This document shows, in pieces, positions 8,250 to 16,791 of a stretch of 58,515 nucleotides of DNA. The notes under the pieces are model-generated. The model did no database searches. It worked only from the letters and a program-made list of their open reading frames with translations, and was not told where the DNA came from. The position numbers and the translations under genes were made by a program. Source of the DNA: Absicoccus porci (lineage in GTDB: Bacteria > Bacillota_I > Bacilli_A > Erysipelotrichales > Erysipelotrichaceae). Each line of letters begins with the position of its first letter. Within the stretch, counting starts at the first letter, position 1. The stretch covers positions 1-58,515 of the forward strand of contig NZ_RJQC01000006.1 in assembly GCF_003725415.1 (NCBI RefSeq), in the 5' to 3' direction.

Positions 8250-9118
8250 ACTAACCACCCGAAGTCCGTCAAGACTTCTTTTACATTCTCTTCAAACGTA
8301 CCAAAATGAATGCCATGGGATTCTAATTTTGATGCATCCAATCGATAATCACGGAAACGATCACTGTACCGTTGGGTATTTGGCAAAATATATGTTTCAA
8401 TGGCTTCTGGTGTAGCTCCTAGTTGTTGGGCGACATATACAGCTGCTTCATAGGTTGTCATTGTATTTTGTGCAGCCACATGATAGGTATCTGGTTCTAG
8501 TTGGGTAATTTGCTCAAATTGATCGGCTAAATGTTTCGCATAGGTCATGCAGCGTTTTTCGTTACAAGTAAATTTTGTTGGCGTTTGCGTCAACAAGGCA
8601 TGCATGACATTTTTAATAATGGATGGACTGGCTTTGATACCATCACTGGACAATCCCATTTGCCAAGAATATCGCAAAATGATGGATTTGGACCATTGTG
8701 CATGAATGAGATCTTCACATTCGTTTTTATTTTGTCCATAAATGGTCACGGCTTTGGTGGGTTCTTCTTCTTTGAAAGGCCCATGTTCTTCTTTGCCGTT
8801 AAAACATTGTTCCGAACTCGAAAAAATCAATAAAGCATCTTTTTCTTTACATGCATCAATGATTTTTTGCGTAGATTCGACATTGATCGTATGAGCCAAT
8901 TCGGGGTGTTCATTACACCAAGCCGTTGTGGCATTCGCAGCTGTATGGAAACAAATATCAAAAGATTGGCTTTTTAAAAAGGTAGCAACAGCATCTGGGT
9001 CCGATAAATCAGCGTCTTTTCGTGTCATGCGGATCCAATTGAATTTGTCTTGATTGGTTTTGAATATCAAAGATGCCAAATAGCCATTGGCACCAGTGAC
9101 TAAAATGGTTTTTTTCAT
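8246..9118 (-). CDS. NAD(P)-dependent sugar-nucleotide reductase, RmlD-like
   Basis: 290-residue extended short-chain dehydrogenase. Rossmann glycine motif at residues 8-13 (VTGANGYLA), DLSDPDAV and CFHTAANA following the cofactor fold, IFSSSEQCF with the catalytic serine region, and YGQNKNECE with the Tyr-x-x-x-Lys pair. The family includes dTDP-4-dehydrorhamnose reductase. No other dTDP-rhamnose genes are nearby, so the substrate is uncertain. AAAGGATG lies just before the ATG. It lies 4 nt after manA and overlaps the next gene by 4 nt, so it is part of a tight leftward operon. Confidence 0.8.
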   Translation of the reverse strand: MKKTILVTGANGYLASLIFKTNQDKFNWIRMTRKDADLSDPDAVATFLKSQSFDICFHTAANATTAWCNEHPELAHTINVESTQKIIDACKEKDALLIFSSSEQCFNGKEEHGPFKEEEPTKAVTIYGQNKNECEDLIHAQWSKSIILRYSWQMGLSSDGIKASPSIIKNVMHALLTQTPTKFTCNEKRCMTYAKHLADQFEQITQLEPDTYHVAAQNTMTTYEAAVYVAQQLGATPEAIETYILPNTQRYSDRFRDYRLDASKLESHGIHFGTFEENVKEVLTDFGWLV

Positions 9119-9122
9119 TGTA

Positions 9123-10043
9123 TCATCCTTTCTTTGGACGACTTACCAATACATGACCAGTATGTAAAGTCAGTTCTTCGGCACTATAAGGCACAAATAA
9201 ACTGTCATAGGCTGGTAATGTTTGGGTGTCTTCCTTCCATGTGTATAGTATATCAGAATCCGTTACATTCGTAATGATACAGAAGGCAGGTCCACACATG
9301 ATCTTTTGATTGTTTGTCACATAGATATCATCAACGATAAAAGGATCTTCACACAATCGACAAGATGTGTCGTGTACAGGAATAAAGCCAATGGTATTTT
9401 CAAAATGAGCAACGTTAAAACTATCTTCGATTTGTAGTGGGCGTTTCTTTCCTTGTGTATCTACTCGATCATAATCATAGAAACGATAGGTCGTGTCACT
9501 GTTTGTACCAATTTCTAATGCCAAAATACCACTGCCCAAAGCATGTAACGTGCCATTGGGAATGATGAAGTAATCTCCTGTATGTACAGGCCATTGTTTT
9601 AAATACGGTTTGATTTCACCAGAAAGTAATTCCTTTTTAATGATGTTCGCATCGGTTGTCGTGGTACCACCAACCAGTGTAGCTCCAGGTTTCGCATCCA
9701 GAATGTACCAGGTTTCAAATTTTCCATTGTCATGTGCATGGGTTTGCGCATAAGCATCATCAGGATGAACTTGAATACTGAGATTGTCTTTGGCATCTAA
9801 GTAGACACATTGAATAAAATCGGTCGTATTCAATCCAGGTCCTAAAAGGTCTTTGGGATTGGCTTTGATCAAATCTTTTAAATACGGTTGATTTTCTAGG
9901 TTTTGAATGGTAGATGGTACATGATCATGAATGGATACATCCCAAAAGGTGCCGATGGGAATGTCATAGCCACGCTTTTTGGCAAGCAAATCATTAGCCC
10001 AGATGGATCGGGTGGGATAGCCTTTACAAAGCAGGGGCTTCAT
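9123..10043 (-). CDS. manA: Mannose-6-phosphate isomerase, class I
   Basis: 306 residues, the size of the short Firmicutes ManA. It interconverts mannose 6-phosphate and fructose 6-phosphate using a zinc ion. The metal-site signature QVHPDDAYA is followed by GKFETWYIL (conserved Glu) and by TLHALGSGILALEIGTNSDT with the third ligand region. The start overlaps the deoC stop (ATGA), so translation is coupled. Its place between deoC and a sugar-nucleotide reductase suggests a small sugar-phosphate salvage operon. Confidence 0.92.
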   Translation of the reverse strand: MKPLLCKGYPTRSIWANDLLAKKRGYDIPIGTFWDVSIHDHVPSTIQNLENQPYLKDLIKANPKDLLGPGLNTTDFIQCVYLDAKDNLSIQVHPDDAYAQTHAHDNGKFETWYILDAKPGATLVGGTTTTDANIIKKELLSGEIKPYLKQWPVHTGDYFIIPNGTLHALGSGILALEIGTNSDTTYRFYDYDRVDTQGKKRPLQIEDSFNVAHFENTIGFIPVHDTSCRLCEDPFIVDDIYVTNNQKIMCGPAFCIITNVTDSDILYTWKEDTQTLPAYDSLFVPYSAEELTLHTGHVLVSRPKKG

Positions 10044-10723
10044 TGTTCGGCTTCCTCAAATTCTTTTAGGATTTGTACAGCTGAAGAGGTGCCAATTCTA
10101 GATGCACCTGCTTCAATCATCGCTTTACAAGTTTCCCAGGAACGAATGCCACCGGCAGCTTTTACTTTGACAGTACTACCCTTAACAGTTTTTGCCATGA
10201 GAGCGACATCTTCTACAGTTGCACCACCTGTACCAAATCCAGTCGATGTTTTGATATAGTCTGGTTTTACGATCGTTGCGATTTCAGCGAGTTTTTTGAT
10301 TTCTGCTTTTTCTAAATAACAATTTTCAAAAATGACTTTGATGAGCACATCATGCTTTCGACAAAGGTGGACCATCTCTTCCATTTCTTCTTGGATATAT
10401 GTCCAATCATGCATTTTGGCACGGCCAATATTGATAACATAATCAATTTCATCAGCGCCATCATCAATCGCATTTTGGCATTCATTTAGTTTTGATTTTC
10501 GACTGGTTTGACCAAGTGGAAAACTAATGGCAGCACCGACATGAACATCGGTACCAGCTAGTTCTTGTTTACAGAAGGTGACCCATTCGGGATTGATGGC
10601 GACCATGGCTGTATTCATTTCTTTGGCTTCATTACATAATTTGCGAAGGTCATCTTCGGTGGCATAGGCTTTTAAAAAGGTGTGATCAAAATATTTTGCG
10701 AGTGATTGTTTTGTGAGTTTCAT
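10040..10723 (-). CDS. deoC: Deoxyribose-phosphate aldolase
   Basis: 227 residues. It cleaves 2-deoxyribose 5-phosphate to acetaldehyde and glyceraldehyde 3-phosphate, the last step of deoxynucleoside salvage. The Schiff-base lysine is K158 in YIKTSTGFGTGGAT; the second active-site lysine is K188 in VKAAGGIR; Asp in DEIDYVINIG is also conserved. I chose the ATG at 10723 because TTAGGAGG lies 7 nt before it; a longer in-frame reading to 10777 lacks any such site and overlaps the promoter. First gene of the leftward operon. Confidence 0.95.
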   Translation of the reverse strand: MKLTKQSLAKYFDHTFLKAYATEDDLRKLCNEAKEMNTAMVAINPEWVTFCKQELAGTDVHVGAAISFPLGQTSRKSKLNECQNAIDDGADEIDYVINIGRAKMHDWTYIQEEMEEMVHLCRKHDVLIKVIFENCYLEKAEIKKLAEIATIVKPDYIKTSTGFGTGGATVEDVALMAKTVKGSTVKVKAAGGIRSWETCKAMIEAGASRIGTSSAVQILKEFEEAEQ

Positions 10724-10749
10724 AATAAAAATCCTCCTAATTCCATGAT

Positions 10750-10777
10750 ATACTAAATTTGGTGATAAAAATGACAA
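10750..10777 (-). promoter_or_regulatory. Candidate promoter of the deoC operon
   Basis: On the minus strand TTGTCA (10777-10772) and TAGTAT (10755-10750) are 16 bp apart, just upstream of the deoC ribosome binding site. It overlaps the start of the divergent GNAT gene, so the two genes share a very compact control region. Confidence 0.5.
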
Positions 10778-11361
10778 TTGTCGATCAAAATGTAGAATAT
10801 CGACCTTTATTGATGATCATTGGACGAAAAGTCTGCACACATGAAGTGCCATTGGATCCTGCCTATCAATATGTGGCATATCAACCTGCCTTTGAAACTG
10901 CATGGGCCCAACTGCAATATGATTTGGGTGTCTTTGATACATTAGATAAAGCGAAACAAACGATTCATGAAATGGCTTCAAAACCAATGTTTAAGGAAAA
11001 TTTCCTTTTTGTTTGTGATCAAAATGGTCATTTGGTTGGTAGTGCTGGCTTATGGCCAGGACATCATTATGGTATGGAACGTTTGCGGATTCATTATGTG
11101 GCTGTATCACAAGCTCATCAACATCATAAAATTGGGTCGAGCATGGTTTCTAAATTGGTCATGAAATATGATGCGACACCAGGAAAATATCCATTATATC
11201 TAGCTACGCAAACCAATAGTTATGGTGCAATCGCAATGTATTCTCATTTGGGATTTACTGCGTATTTGGGTGCTTATGAAGGGTGTACTAAGAAACAATC
11301 GGAAGCAAATTGGACATTGGCCACACAAATCTTGCGTGAAAAGAGTGCATCCTCATTCTAG
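10771..11361 (+). CDS. GNAT-family N-acetyltransferase
   Basis: 196 residues with a C-terminal GNAT fold: FVCDQNGHLVGSAGLWPG, then RIHYVAVSQAHQHHKIGSSMVSKLV (the acetyl-CoA loop, with HHKIGS in place of Q/RxxGxG/A) and YPLYLATQTNSYGAIAMYSHLGF, the usual end of the domain. It should transfer an acetyl group from acetyl-CoA to an amine; the substrate is unknown. GGTG lies 6 nt before the ATG at 10771, so I prefer that start to the GTG at 10759. Divergent from deoC. Confidence 0.8.
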   Translation: MTIVDQNVEYRPLLMIIGRKVCTHEVPLDPAYQYVAYQPAFETAWAQLQYDLGVFDTLDKAKQTIHEMASKPMFKENFLFVCDQNGHLVGSAGLWPGHHYGMERLRIHYVAVSQAHQHHKIGSSMVSKLVMKYDATPGKYPLYLATQTNSYGAIAMYSHLGFTAYLGAYEGCTKKQSEANWTLATQILREKSASSF

Positions 11362-11476
11362 TATAATGAATTTTATTGTTTGATTCAGTGAATAGAATAG
11401 GAAAGAAAATGATCTTCTTATTTGGGAAACCAATGCATTGGGGGTGTTTTAATTTGGAAAGTATGAGGAAAAACAA

Positions 11477-11926
11477 ATGGAAAATACGGAAGTAGAGCGG
11501 AAAGCTTTTGAAACGATCAAATTATATTTTGAGTTGCAAGATACATATTTTTTTCAAAGTTTAAGACGAATGAAACATATGACGTTACGAGATTATATGA
11601 TCTTTCATTATATCTATGCAGAAAATCCGATGCATCAAGTACAACCATCAAAATTGGCTACTTATTTGGAAATTAGTCCATCCGCTGTGAGTCAATTGAT
11701 TGCGAATTATGAAAAACGAAATTGGGTAAAACGGGTACATTCCGACACGGATCGTCGTAATGTATATATCAGTTTGACCGATGAAGCTCATGAACTTGTG
11801 AAGAAGCATTTTCCATTGGAAGAAGATTTGATTCGAAAAGCCATTTGCGATTGTTCGCCTGAAGATCTATCTGCCTTTGTGCGTGTTCTTTCAAGGATCA
11901 ATCAACAAATACCTATTGACGAGTAA
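11477..11926 (+). CDS. MarR-family transcriptional regulator
   Basis: 149 residues with a winged helix: MTLRDYMIFHYIYAENP, then PSKLATYLEISPSAVSQLIANYEKRNWVKRV (recognition helix) and HSDTDRRNVYISLTDEA, the DxRxxxxxLT wing that identifies MarR proteins. These act as dimers, usually repressing nearby genes and responding to small ligands. GAGG precedes the ATG. It is followed by a terminator, so it is probably monocistronic; its target may be itself or the upstream GNAT gene, but no operator is clear. Confidence 0.9.
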   Translation: MENTEVERKAFETIKLYFELQDTYFFQSLRRMKHMTLRDYMIFHYIYAENPMHQVQPSKLATYLEISPSAVSQLIANYEKRNWVKRVHSDTDRRNVYISLTDEAHELVKKHFPLEEDLIRKAICDCSPEDLSAFVRVLSRINQQIPIDE

Positions 11927-11927
11927 A

Positions 11928-11952
11928 GAGTGGATATTCCACTCCTTTTTTT
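11928..11952 (+). terminator. Intrinsic terminator after the MarR gene
   Basis: GAGTGGA (11928-11934) pairs with TCCACTC (11938-11944) around a TAT loop and is followed by seven T residues. Confidence 0.88.
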
Positions 11953-11964
11953 ATCACTCATTCC

Positions 11965-11993
11965 TTGACAGTGCTAATAATACGTTGTATGAT
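11965..11993 (+). promoter_or_regulatory. Promoter of htpG
   Basis: A consensus -35 TTGACA (11965-11970), 17-bp spacer and -10 TATGAT (11988-11993). A near-palindrome GTGCTAAT...ATTAGCA (11971-11998) spans the spacer and -10. The CIRCE-like operator begins at the last base of the -10, so repressor binding would block the start site. Confidence 0.88.
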
Positions 11994-12019
11994 TAGCAGG
12001 TAGATGCAAGGAGTGCTAA
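11993..12019 (+). promoter_or_regulatory. CIRCE-like HrcA operator at the htpG promoter
   Basis: The right half GAGTGCTAA (12011-12019) matches the CIRCE consensus exactly. Nine bases upstream the left half TTAGCAGGT (11993-12001) matches TTAGCACTC at six of nine positions. Spacing and position right after the -10 are those of a working HrcA site, so htpG probably belongs to the HrcA heat-shock regulon here. Confidence 0.75.
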
Positions 12020-12034
12020 AAAGGAGTGGTGAGT

Positions 12035-13957
12035 ATGCCAAGAAAAAAACAGTTTAAATCAGAATCAAAACGTCTTTTGGATTTGATGATCAATTCGATT
12101 TACACACATAAAGAAATCTTTTTACGTGAGTTGATTTCCAATGCGAGTGATGCGATCGATAAATATTATTTTAAACATGCGGGTCATGTGGATGCGTCAA
12201 AATTTGAGATTCGCTTAGATCCAGATAAAGAAAATCGTACATTGACCATTTCCGATAATGGAATTGGTATGGATGCCGATGAATTGGAAGAAAACTTGGG
12301 TACGATCGCAAAATCGGGTTCTTTGGCTTTTAAAGAACAGATGGAAAAGAAAGAAGACAATACCGATGCCGATGTAGATATCATTGGTCAATTTGGTGTT
12401 GGTTTTTATTCGGCCTTTATGGTTGCAAAATCGGTAACGGTCGTTTCGAAAAAGGATGGAGCAGATACCGCTTATAAATGGGTCAGCCAAGGAGATGATG
12501 GATACTACATTACCGAAAGTGATAAGGAAGAACGAGGCACAACCATCATTTTAGCTTTAAAAGAAGATACCGATGATGAAGATTATTCTCAATATTTGGA
12601 AACATATACATTGGAAAATCTAGTCAAGAAGTATTCGGATTATATTCGTTATCCAATCAAGATGGAAGTGGAGACACAAAAGGTCAAAGAGGAAACGAAA
12701 GATCAAGAAAAGCCGGAATATGAAACGGTTGTAGAAGATAAAACATTGAATTCGATGATTCCTTTGTGGAAGCGTCAAAAATCGCAGATCAAAAGGGAGG
12801 AATATGATCAATTTTATAAGGATCATTTCCAAGATTTCCAAGATCCACAACGGGTCATTCATTTTAGTGTAGAGGGAAATGTCAGCTTTACAGCTTTGTT
12901 GTATATACCAGGTCGTGTACCGATGGGCTTCTATCAACAAGATTATAAAAAAGGTTTACAACTGTATAGTCGTGGCGTATTCATCATGGATCATGCGGAA
13001 GAATTATTACCAGATTATTTACGCTTTGTGAAAGGATTGGTTGACAGTCAAGATCTTTCTTTGAATATTTCTCGTGAAATGTTGCAACATGATAATCAAT
13101 TGAAATTGATTGCCAAACGAATTGAGAAAAAAGTTTTATCGGAATTGAATACAATGATGACCAAAGAACGTGAGGAATATGAAAAGTTCTGGAATAACTT
13201 TGGTTTGAATATTAAGTTTGGTGTGTACAACAATTGGGGCATGGACAAAGATAAGCTTGAAAACTTATTGATGTTCTATACCAGTCATGAGCAAAAATTA
13301 GCAACTTTGAATGAATACGTTGATCGCATGAAGGAAGATCAGAAATCGATTTATTATGTTTCTGGTTCGGATATGACTTTGATTGATAAAATGCCAATTG
13401 TACAGACATTGAAAAAGAAGGGATATGAAGTCATTTATTTGTTGGATGATGTTGATGAATTCGTCATGCAGACGTTACAGAACTTCCGTGAAAAAACATT
13501 TAAGAATGCGAGTCAAGGTGATCTGGATCTGGATTCGGAAGATGAAAAGAAGGAATTGGAACAAACGACAAAAGACAATCAAGAATTGTTGGATTTCATG
13601 AAAGAAAGTCTGAAAGATAAAGTAGTAGACGTCAAAGTATCCAATAAATTGAGTGAAGATCCGGTTTGTTTGAGTGCCGGTGAAGGTGTTTCTTTTGAAA
13701 TGGAAAAAGTGTTTGCGAATGCTCCAGAGGGCAGTGGCCCAATGGGCGGCATGAAGGCCGAACGTATTTTGGAATTAAATCCAAACCATCCCATCTTTAC
13801 CACGTTAAAACATTTATATGAAACGGATAAAGATAAGGTCAAAGAAGTTGCTGATGTTTTATTTGATCAAGCCTCGTTGATTGAAGGATTCCCAATTGAT
13901 GATCCAATTGCTTATAGTCGTAAGATTTGTGAATTGTTGGTAGATTCGAATCAATAA
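12035..13957 (+). CDS. htpG: Molecular chaperone HtpG (Hsp90)
   Basis: 640-residue cytoplasmic ATP-dependent chaperone of full family length. GHKL ATPase motifs are in order: FLRELISNASDAIDK (magnesium-binding Asn36), DNGIGMD, the lid region KSGSLAFKEQM, and GQFGVGFYSAFMV. The middle domain has LNISREMLQ with the catalytic arginine region. AAGGAG lies 8 nt before the ATG at 12035, so I prefer this to the GTG at 12026. The upstream promoter with a CIRCE-like box suggests heat induction by release of HrcA. Monocistronic, with its own terminator. Confidence 0.96.
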   Translation: MPRKKQFKSESKRLLDLMINSIYTHKEIFLRELISNASDAIDKYYFKHAGHVDASKFEIRLDPDKENRTLTISDNGIGMDADELEENLGTIAKSGSLAFKEQMEKKEDNTDADVDIIGQFGVGFYSAFMVAKSVTVVSKKDGADTAYKWVSQGDDGYYITESDKEERGTTIILALKEDTDDEDYSQYLETYTLENLVKKYSDYIRYPIKMEVETQKVKEETKDQEKPEYETVVEDKTLNSMIPLWKRQKSQIKREEYDQFYKDHFQDFQDPQRVIHFSVEGNVSFTALLYIPGRVPMGFYQQDYKKGLQLYSRGVFIMDHAEELLPDYLRFVKGLVDSQDLSLNISREMLQHDNQLKLIAKRIEKKVLSELNTMMTKEREEYEKFWNNFGLNIKFGVYNNWGMDKDKLENLLMFYTSHEQKLATLNEYVDRMKEDQKSIYYVSGSDMTLIDKMPIVQTLKKKGYEVIYLLDDVDEFVMQTLQNFREKTFKNASQGDLDLDSEDEKKELEQTTKDNQELLDFMKESLKDKVVDVKVSNKLSEDPVCLSAGEGVSFEMEKVFANAPEGSGPMGGMKAERILELNPNHPIFTTLKHLYETDKDKVKEVADVLFDQASLIEGFPIDDPIAYSRKICELLVDSNQ

Positions 13958-13963
13958 ATGAAG

Positions 13964-13991
13964 ACAGTCGATGCAAATCGACTGTTTTTTT
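13964..13991 (+). terminator. Intrinsic terminator after htpG
   Basis: ACAGTCGAT (13964-13972) pairs with ATCGACTGT (13977-13985) around a GCAA tetraloop, then seven T residues. Confidence 0.92.
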
Positions 13992-14020
13992 GTTAGAGTT
14001 ATATAGAAATGGAGAATACT

Positions 14021-15109
14021 ATGAATCTAGAACAAAAACAAGCTATGGTCGAAGAATTGATCAATAAAAATCATTTGCCTATTAAAGTAGGCCCCATCCA
14101 TTCGGCAGCCTTAGATAAACATTATCGCAATAAAGTGATTGTAGCCTTTGCGAAACATAAAGGTCGGGTGTATGCAGGTCAATATGCACCTCATAGTCAT
14201 CGTGTGATCAAAGATGGTGGCAAATCGTTACAACCAAAGATCATTAATGATATCATTGATACCATTACCGAATTGGTCCAATCCATGAAAATCTATTTAT
14301 ACAATGAACAAACAGGAACCGGTGTATTGCGGCATGTTTTGATTCGTTGGGGGCATGCCACCAATGAAGTGATGGTCGTTTTTGTGACCGGAACCAATAT
14401 GTTTCCTTCTCGAAAGAATATGGTCCATGCACTCAGAAATAAACATCCAGAAATTAAAACGATTCTGCAAGAGGTCAATGGACGGAAAACAAGTGTAGTC
14501 ATGGAAAATAAGCCCATGGTTTTATATGGAAAAGGAACGATTGATGATATCTTATGTGGAAAACGAATTACGATTCCAGCCACAGCTTTTTATCAAATTC
14601 ATTCCCAACAATGTGAAGTTTTGTATGGATTAGCCAAAGAAAAATTACAATTAACAGGAAAAGAAACAATATTGGATACGTATTGTGGCTTGGGTACAAT
14701 TGGTTTATCCTTAGCGGATGCTTGTAAAAGCGTGATGGGAGTCGAAATCAATAAAGAGGCTATTCATTATGCTAAGATCAATGCAAGACAAAACCATATC
14801 AAAAATATGCAATTTGTGGATATGGATGCTACCGCATTTATGATGGAAGCCAAACGCTATCATCATCCGTATGATGTGATTGTATTGGATCCACCAAGAG
14901 CAGGTACGACACAGCAATTTATTTATGCCTCTACTTCTTTAGCACCAAAGAAGATCTTATATATTTCTTGTGATCCAAGAACATTAGTACGAGATTTGAA
15001 ACAATTTAGACGAGCTGGATATGTCACAGATCGATTAGATCTTGTTGATATGTTTCCAAGAACCGAACATGTGGAGACGGTAGTATTGATGTCACGAATC
15101 ACCCCATAA
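14021..15109 (+). CDS. rlmD: 23S rRNA (uracil-C5)-methyltransferase, RlmD/RumA type
   Basis: 362-residue SAM-dependent RNA m5U methyltransferase of the TrmA/RumA family, in a short form without the N-terminal TRAM domain and iron-sulfur cysteines. SAM-binding motif LDTYCGLGTIGLSLA, DPPRAG, and the catalytic cysteine in ISCDPRTLVRDL; the C-terminus VDMFPRTEHVETVVLM is the family signature. GGAG lies 6 nt before the ATG at 14021, better than the ATG at 14009. There is no terminator after the stop: the sequence changes character at once, and displaced versions of this gene's 3' end lie at 58,192-58,319. The last few codons were probably supplied by an integrated element. Confidence 0.9.
   Translation: MNLEQKQAMVEELINKNHLPIKVGPIHSAALDKHYRNKVIVAFAKHKGRVYAGQYAPHSHRVIKDGGKSLQPKIINDIIDTITELVQSMKIYLYNEQTGTGVLRHVLIRWGHATNEVMVVFVTGTNMFPSRKNMVHALRNKHPEIKTILQEVNGRKTSVVMENKPMVLYGKGTIDDILCGKRITIPATAFYQIHSQQCEVLYGLAKEKLQLTGKETILDTYCGLGTIGLSLADACKSVMGVEINKEAIHYAKINARQNHIKNMQFVDMDATAFMMEAKRYHHPYDVIVLDPPRAGTTQQFIYASTSLAPKKILYISCDPRTLVRDLKQFRRAGYVTDRLDLVDMFPRTEHVETVVLMSRITP
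15044..15109 (+). other. Probable left attachment site of the island, within the 3' end of the rumA-type gene
   Basis: The last 22 codons encode VDMFPRTEHVETVVLMSRITP. Counterparts of the first part (VDMFPRTE, VDLFPRTG) and of the second part (HVESVVLLTKAHK, stop) appear at 58,192-58,319 on the same strand. The 3' end of rumA is a known integration site for streptococcal integrative elements. The crossover is likely at or near the HVE codons; this is inference. Confidence 0.6.
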
Positions 15110-15111
15110 GC

Positions 15112-15225
15112 AGCGAAAAAGTGCCGTATTTCCGGGCTTTTCCGGCATTTGACTATCAGAGGACAACGGCGGATACAGCTTCGAAATTAACTCCGTGGGA
15201 ATATATCAACGCCAATATTCGGTAG
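15112..15225 (+). pseudogene. Orphan C-terminal coding remnant
   Basis: An open frame of 37 codons with no start of its own begins directly at the island border. It contains PYFRAFPAFDYQRT and LTPWEYINANI and ends in TAG at 15225. Composition looks coding, but I do not recognise the family. It is probably the tail of a gene cut off when the island was assembled. Confidence 0.35.
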
Positions 15226-15333
15226 GGTCGAGTAGCCGGTTTGGATGTCATGAAATTGAGTTAGTGATATGGATGTTTTGCGATAGGGTTGCGGCAGTGA
15301 TTTGGATAACACAGGGTTGAGGCTGCGATTTAG

Positions 15334-16044
15334 ATGTGGGAGGAAAAATTAGTTAGGATGCTTTTTGATTTAAGGACATGTGATTCCGCATACAGATTTG
15401 TTCTGGATTGTCTGAATGTGACGCCAGATGAGTTTATAACAGAATTCACGATAGAAAGTGAAGGCGATTTTGAACTTTTTTGGGAGAGAAACATCCAAAG
15501 AATACAGAACATCGATATTTCTCAACTTAGGATATTAGCTTTTCATGTTCTGGGTTCGTTGGACTGTTGTGAAGAAATTAAAAAGAACGGCCTTTGGAAT
15601 CTTCAAATGGTACTGAGTGGAGATACTATATTATCAAGGATTCTGAAAGAACACGGCATCCGTTTTGATATCACAAATAAGTTACTTTATGCGGGGTCAA
15701 AAAAATATGATATAGATTATGAACATTATAGGGGCAGGCAATTTTTGACCGGAAATGAGGAAGTGCTTGATAGAATCGCGCATAGAGTATTTTATGATTA
15801 TTGTGTTAATGGATTCCTTGTTAACGACAATGTTTTTAACTATGGCACGCGAATTCATGAAAGGCCAGAGTTCCTGATGTCATTAAGTGATCTTCTACCC
15901 GATGCGCAAAAAATTGAACAGTACTGGGAGACACATGCTGAGAGCTACAGGGTAGACTTTTTCGTTAAAGAAGTGAAAAAAATTGCAACGGAGATAAATA
16001 ACTTTTTAAACGAGGGGAATTCAGATGAAAGAAAACAAATATGA
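15334..16044 (+). CDS. Unknown protein upstream of the resistance cluster
   Basis: 236 residues, mixed acidic/basic, no signal peptide or membrane helix, no motif I recognise. Segments such as RILAFHVLGSLDCCEEIKKNGLWNL and FDITNKLLYAGSKKYDIDY suggest a folded cytoplasmic protein. The start is unsure: ATG at 15334 has no clear Shine-Dalgarno, and an internal ATG at 15358 lies 15 nt after GGGAGG. The end overlaps the methyltransferase start by 20 nt, so the two are probably co-translated and travel together with aadE. Confidence 0.6.
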   Translation: MWEEKLVRMLFDLRTCDSAYRFVLDCLNVTPDEFITEFTIESEGDFELFWERNIQRIQNIDISQLRILAFHVLGSLDCCEEIKKNGLWNLQMVLSGDTILSRILKEHGIRFDITNKLLYAGSKKYDIDYEHYRGRQFLTGNEEVLDRIAHRVFYDYCVNGFLVNDNVFNYGTRIHERPEFLMSLSDLLPDAQKIEQYWETHAESYRVDFFVKEVKKIATEINNFLNEGNSDERKQI

Positions 16045-16759
16045 TGATAATATATTTTTTCAAAAATACAGTCAAATGAGTCGCTCACAGCAGGGACTAG
16101 CCGGTGCAGGAGAATGGGAAACATTGAGAAAGCTGCTGCCGGATTTTAAAGATAAGCGTGTGCTTGATTTAGGATGCGGCTATGGATGGCACTGTATTTA
16201 TGCGATGGAACACGGTGCTTCTTCTGTTGTAGGTGTTGATATTTCTCATAAAATGCTCGAGGTAGCCAAAGAAAAAACACATTTTCCACAGGTTGAATAT
16301 AAATGCTGTGCTATAGAAGATGTGGATTTCCCAGAGGAGAGCTTTGATGTAATACTAAGTTCGCTTGCGTTTCATTATGTAGCAGACTATGAGAATTTAA
16401 TAAAAAAGATATATAGGATGCTGAAGGCTGGTGGCAATTTAGTTTTTACAGTTGAACATCCTGTTTTTACTGCTCATGGAACACAAGACTGGTATTATAA
16501 CGAAAAAGGAGAAATACTGCATTTCCCGGTGGACAATTATTATTATGAGGGCAAACGGACAGCTATGTTTTTGGAAGAAAAGGTTACAAAATATCATAGA
16601 ACACTGACCACATATCTAAATACACTGCTTTCAAATAGTTTTATAATAAATCAGATTGTGGAGCCACAGCCGCCAGAGAACATGATGGATATTCCGGGGA
16701 TGGCGGATGAAATGCGACGCCCAATGATGCTGATTGTATCGGCAAAAAAGAAGATGTAA
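16025..16759 (+). CDS. Class I SAM-dependent methyltransferase
   Basis: 244 residues with the small-molecule methyltransferase (Methyltransf_11/25) fold: motif I KRVLDLGCGYGWHCIYAMEHG, acidic loop VVGVDISHKMLEVAKEK, motif II FDVILSSLAFHYVADYENL and motif III LKAGGNLVFTVEHPVF. The substrate is unknown. GAGGGGAA lies before the ATG. It is 32 nt upstream of aadE and very likely on the same transcript. Methyltransferase genes are known passengers next to aadE in Gram-positive resistance clusters; there is no sign that it targets rRNA. Confidence 0.82.
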   Translation: MKENKYDDNIFFQKYSQMSRSQQGLAGAGEWETLRKLLPDFKDKRVLDLGCGYGWHCIYAMEHGASSVVGVDISHKMLEVAKEKTHFPQVEYKCCAIEDVDFPEESFDVILSSLAFHYVADYENLIKKIYRMLKAGGNLVFTVEHPVFTAHGTQDWYYNEKGEILHFPVDNYYYEGKRTAMFLEEKVTKYHRTLTTYLNTLLSNSFIINQIVEPQPPENMMDIPGMADEMRRPMMLIVSAKKKM

Positions 16760-16791
16760 TAATATAGAAAAAATAAACGAGGAGTATGTAA

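Noticed and set aside
11362..11367. TATAAT before the MarR gene as a -10 element
   Set aside because: No acceptable -35 at 16-18 bp; left out of the annotation.
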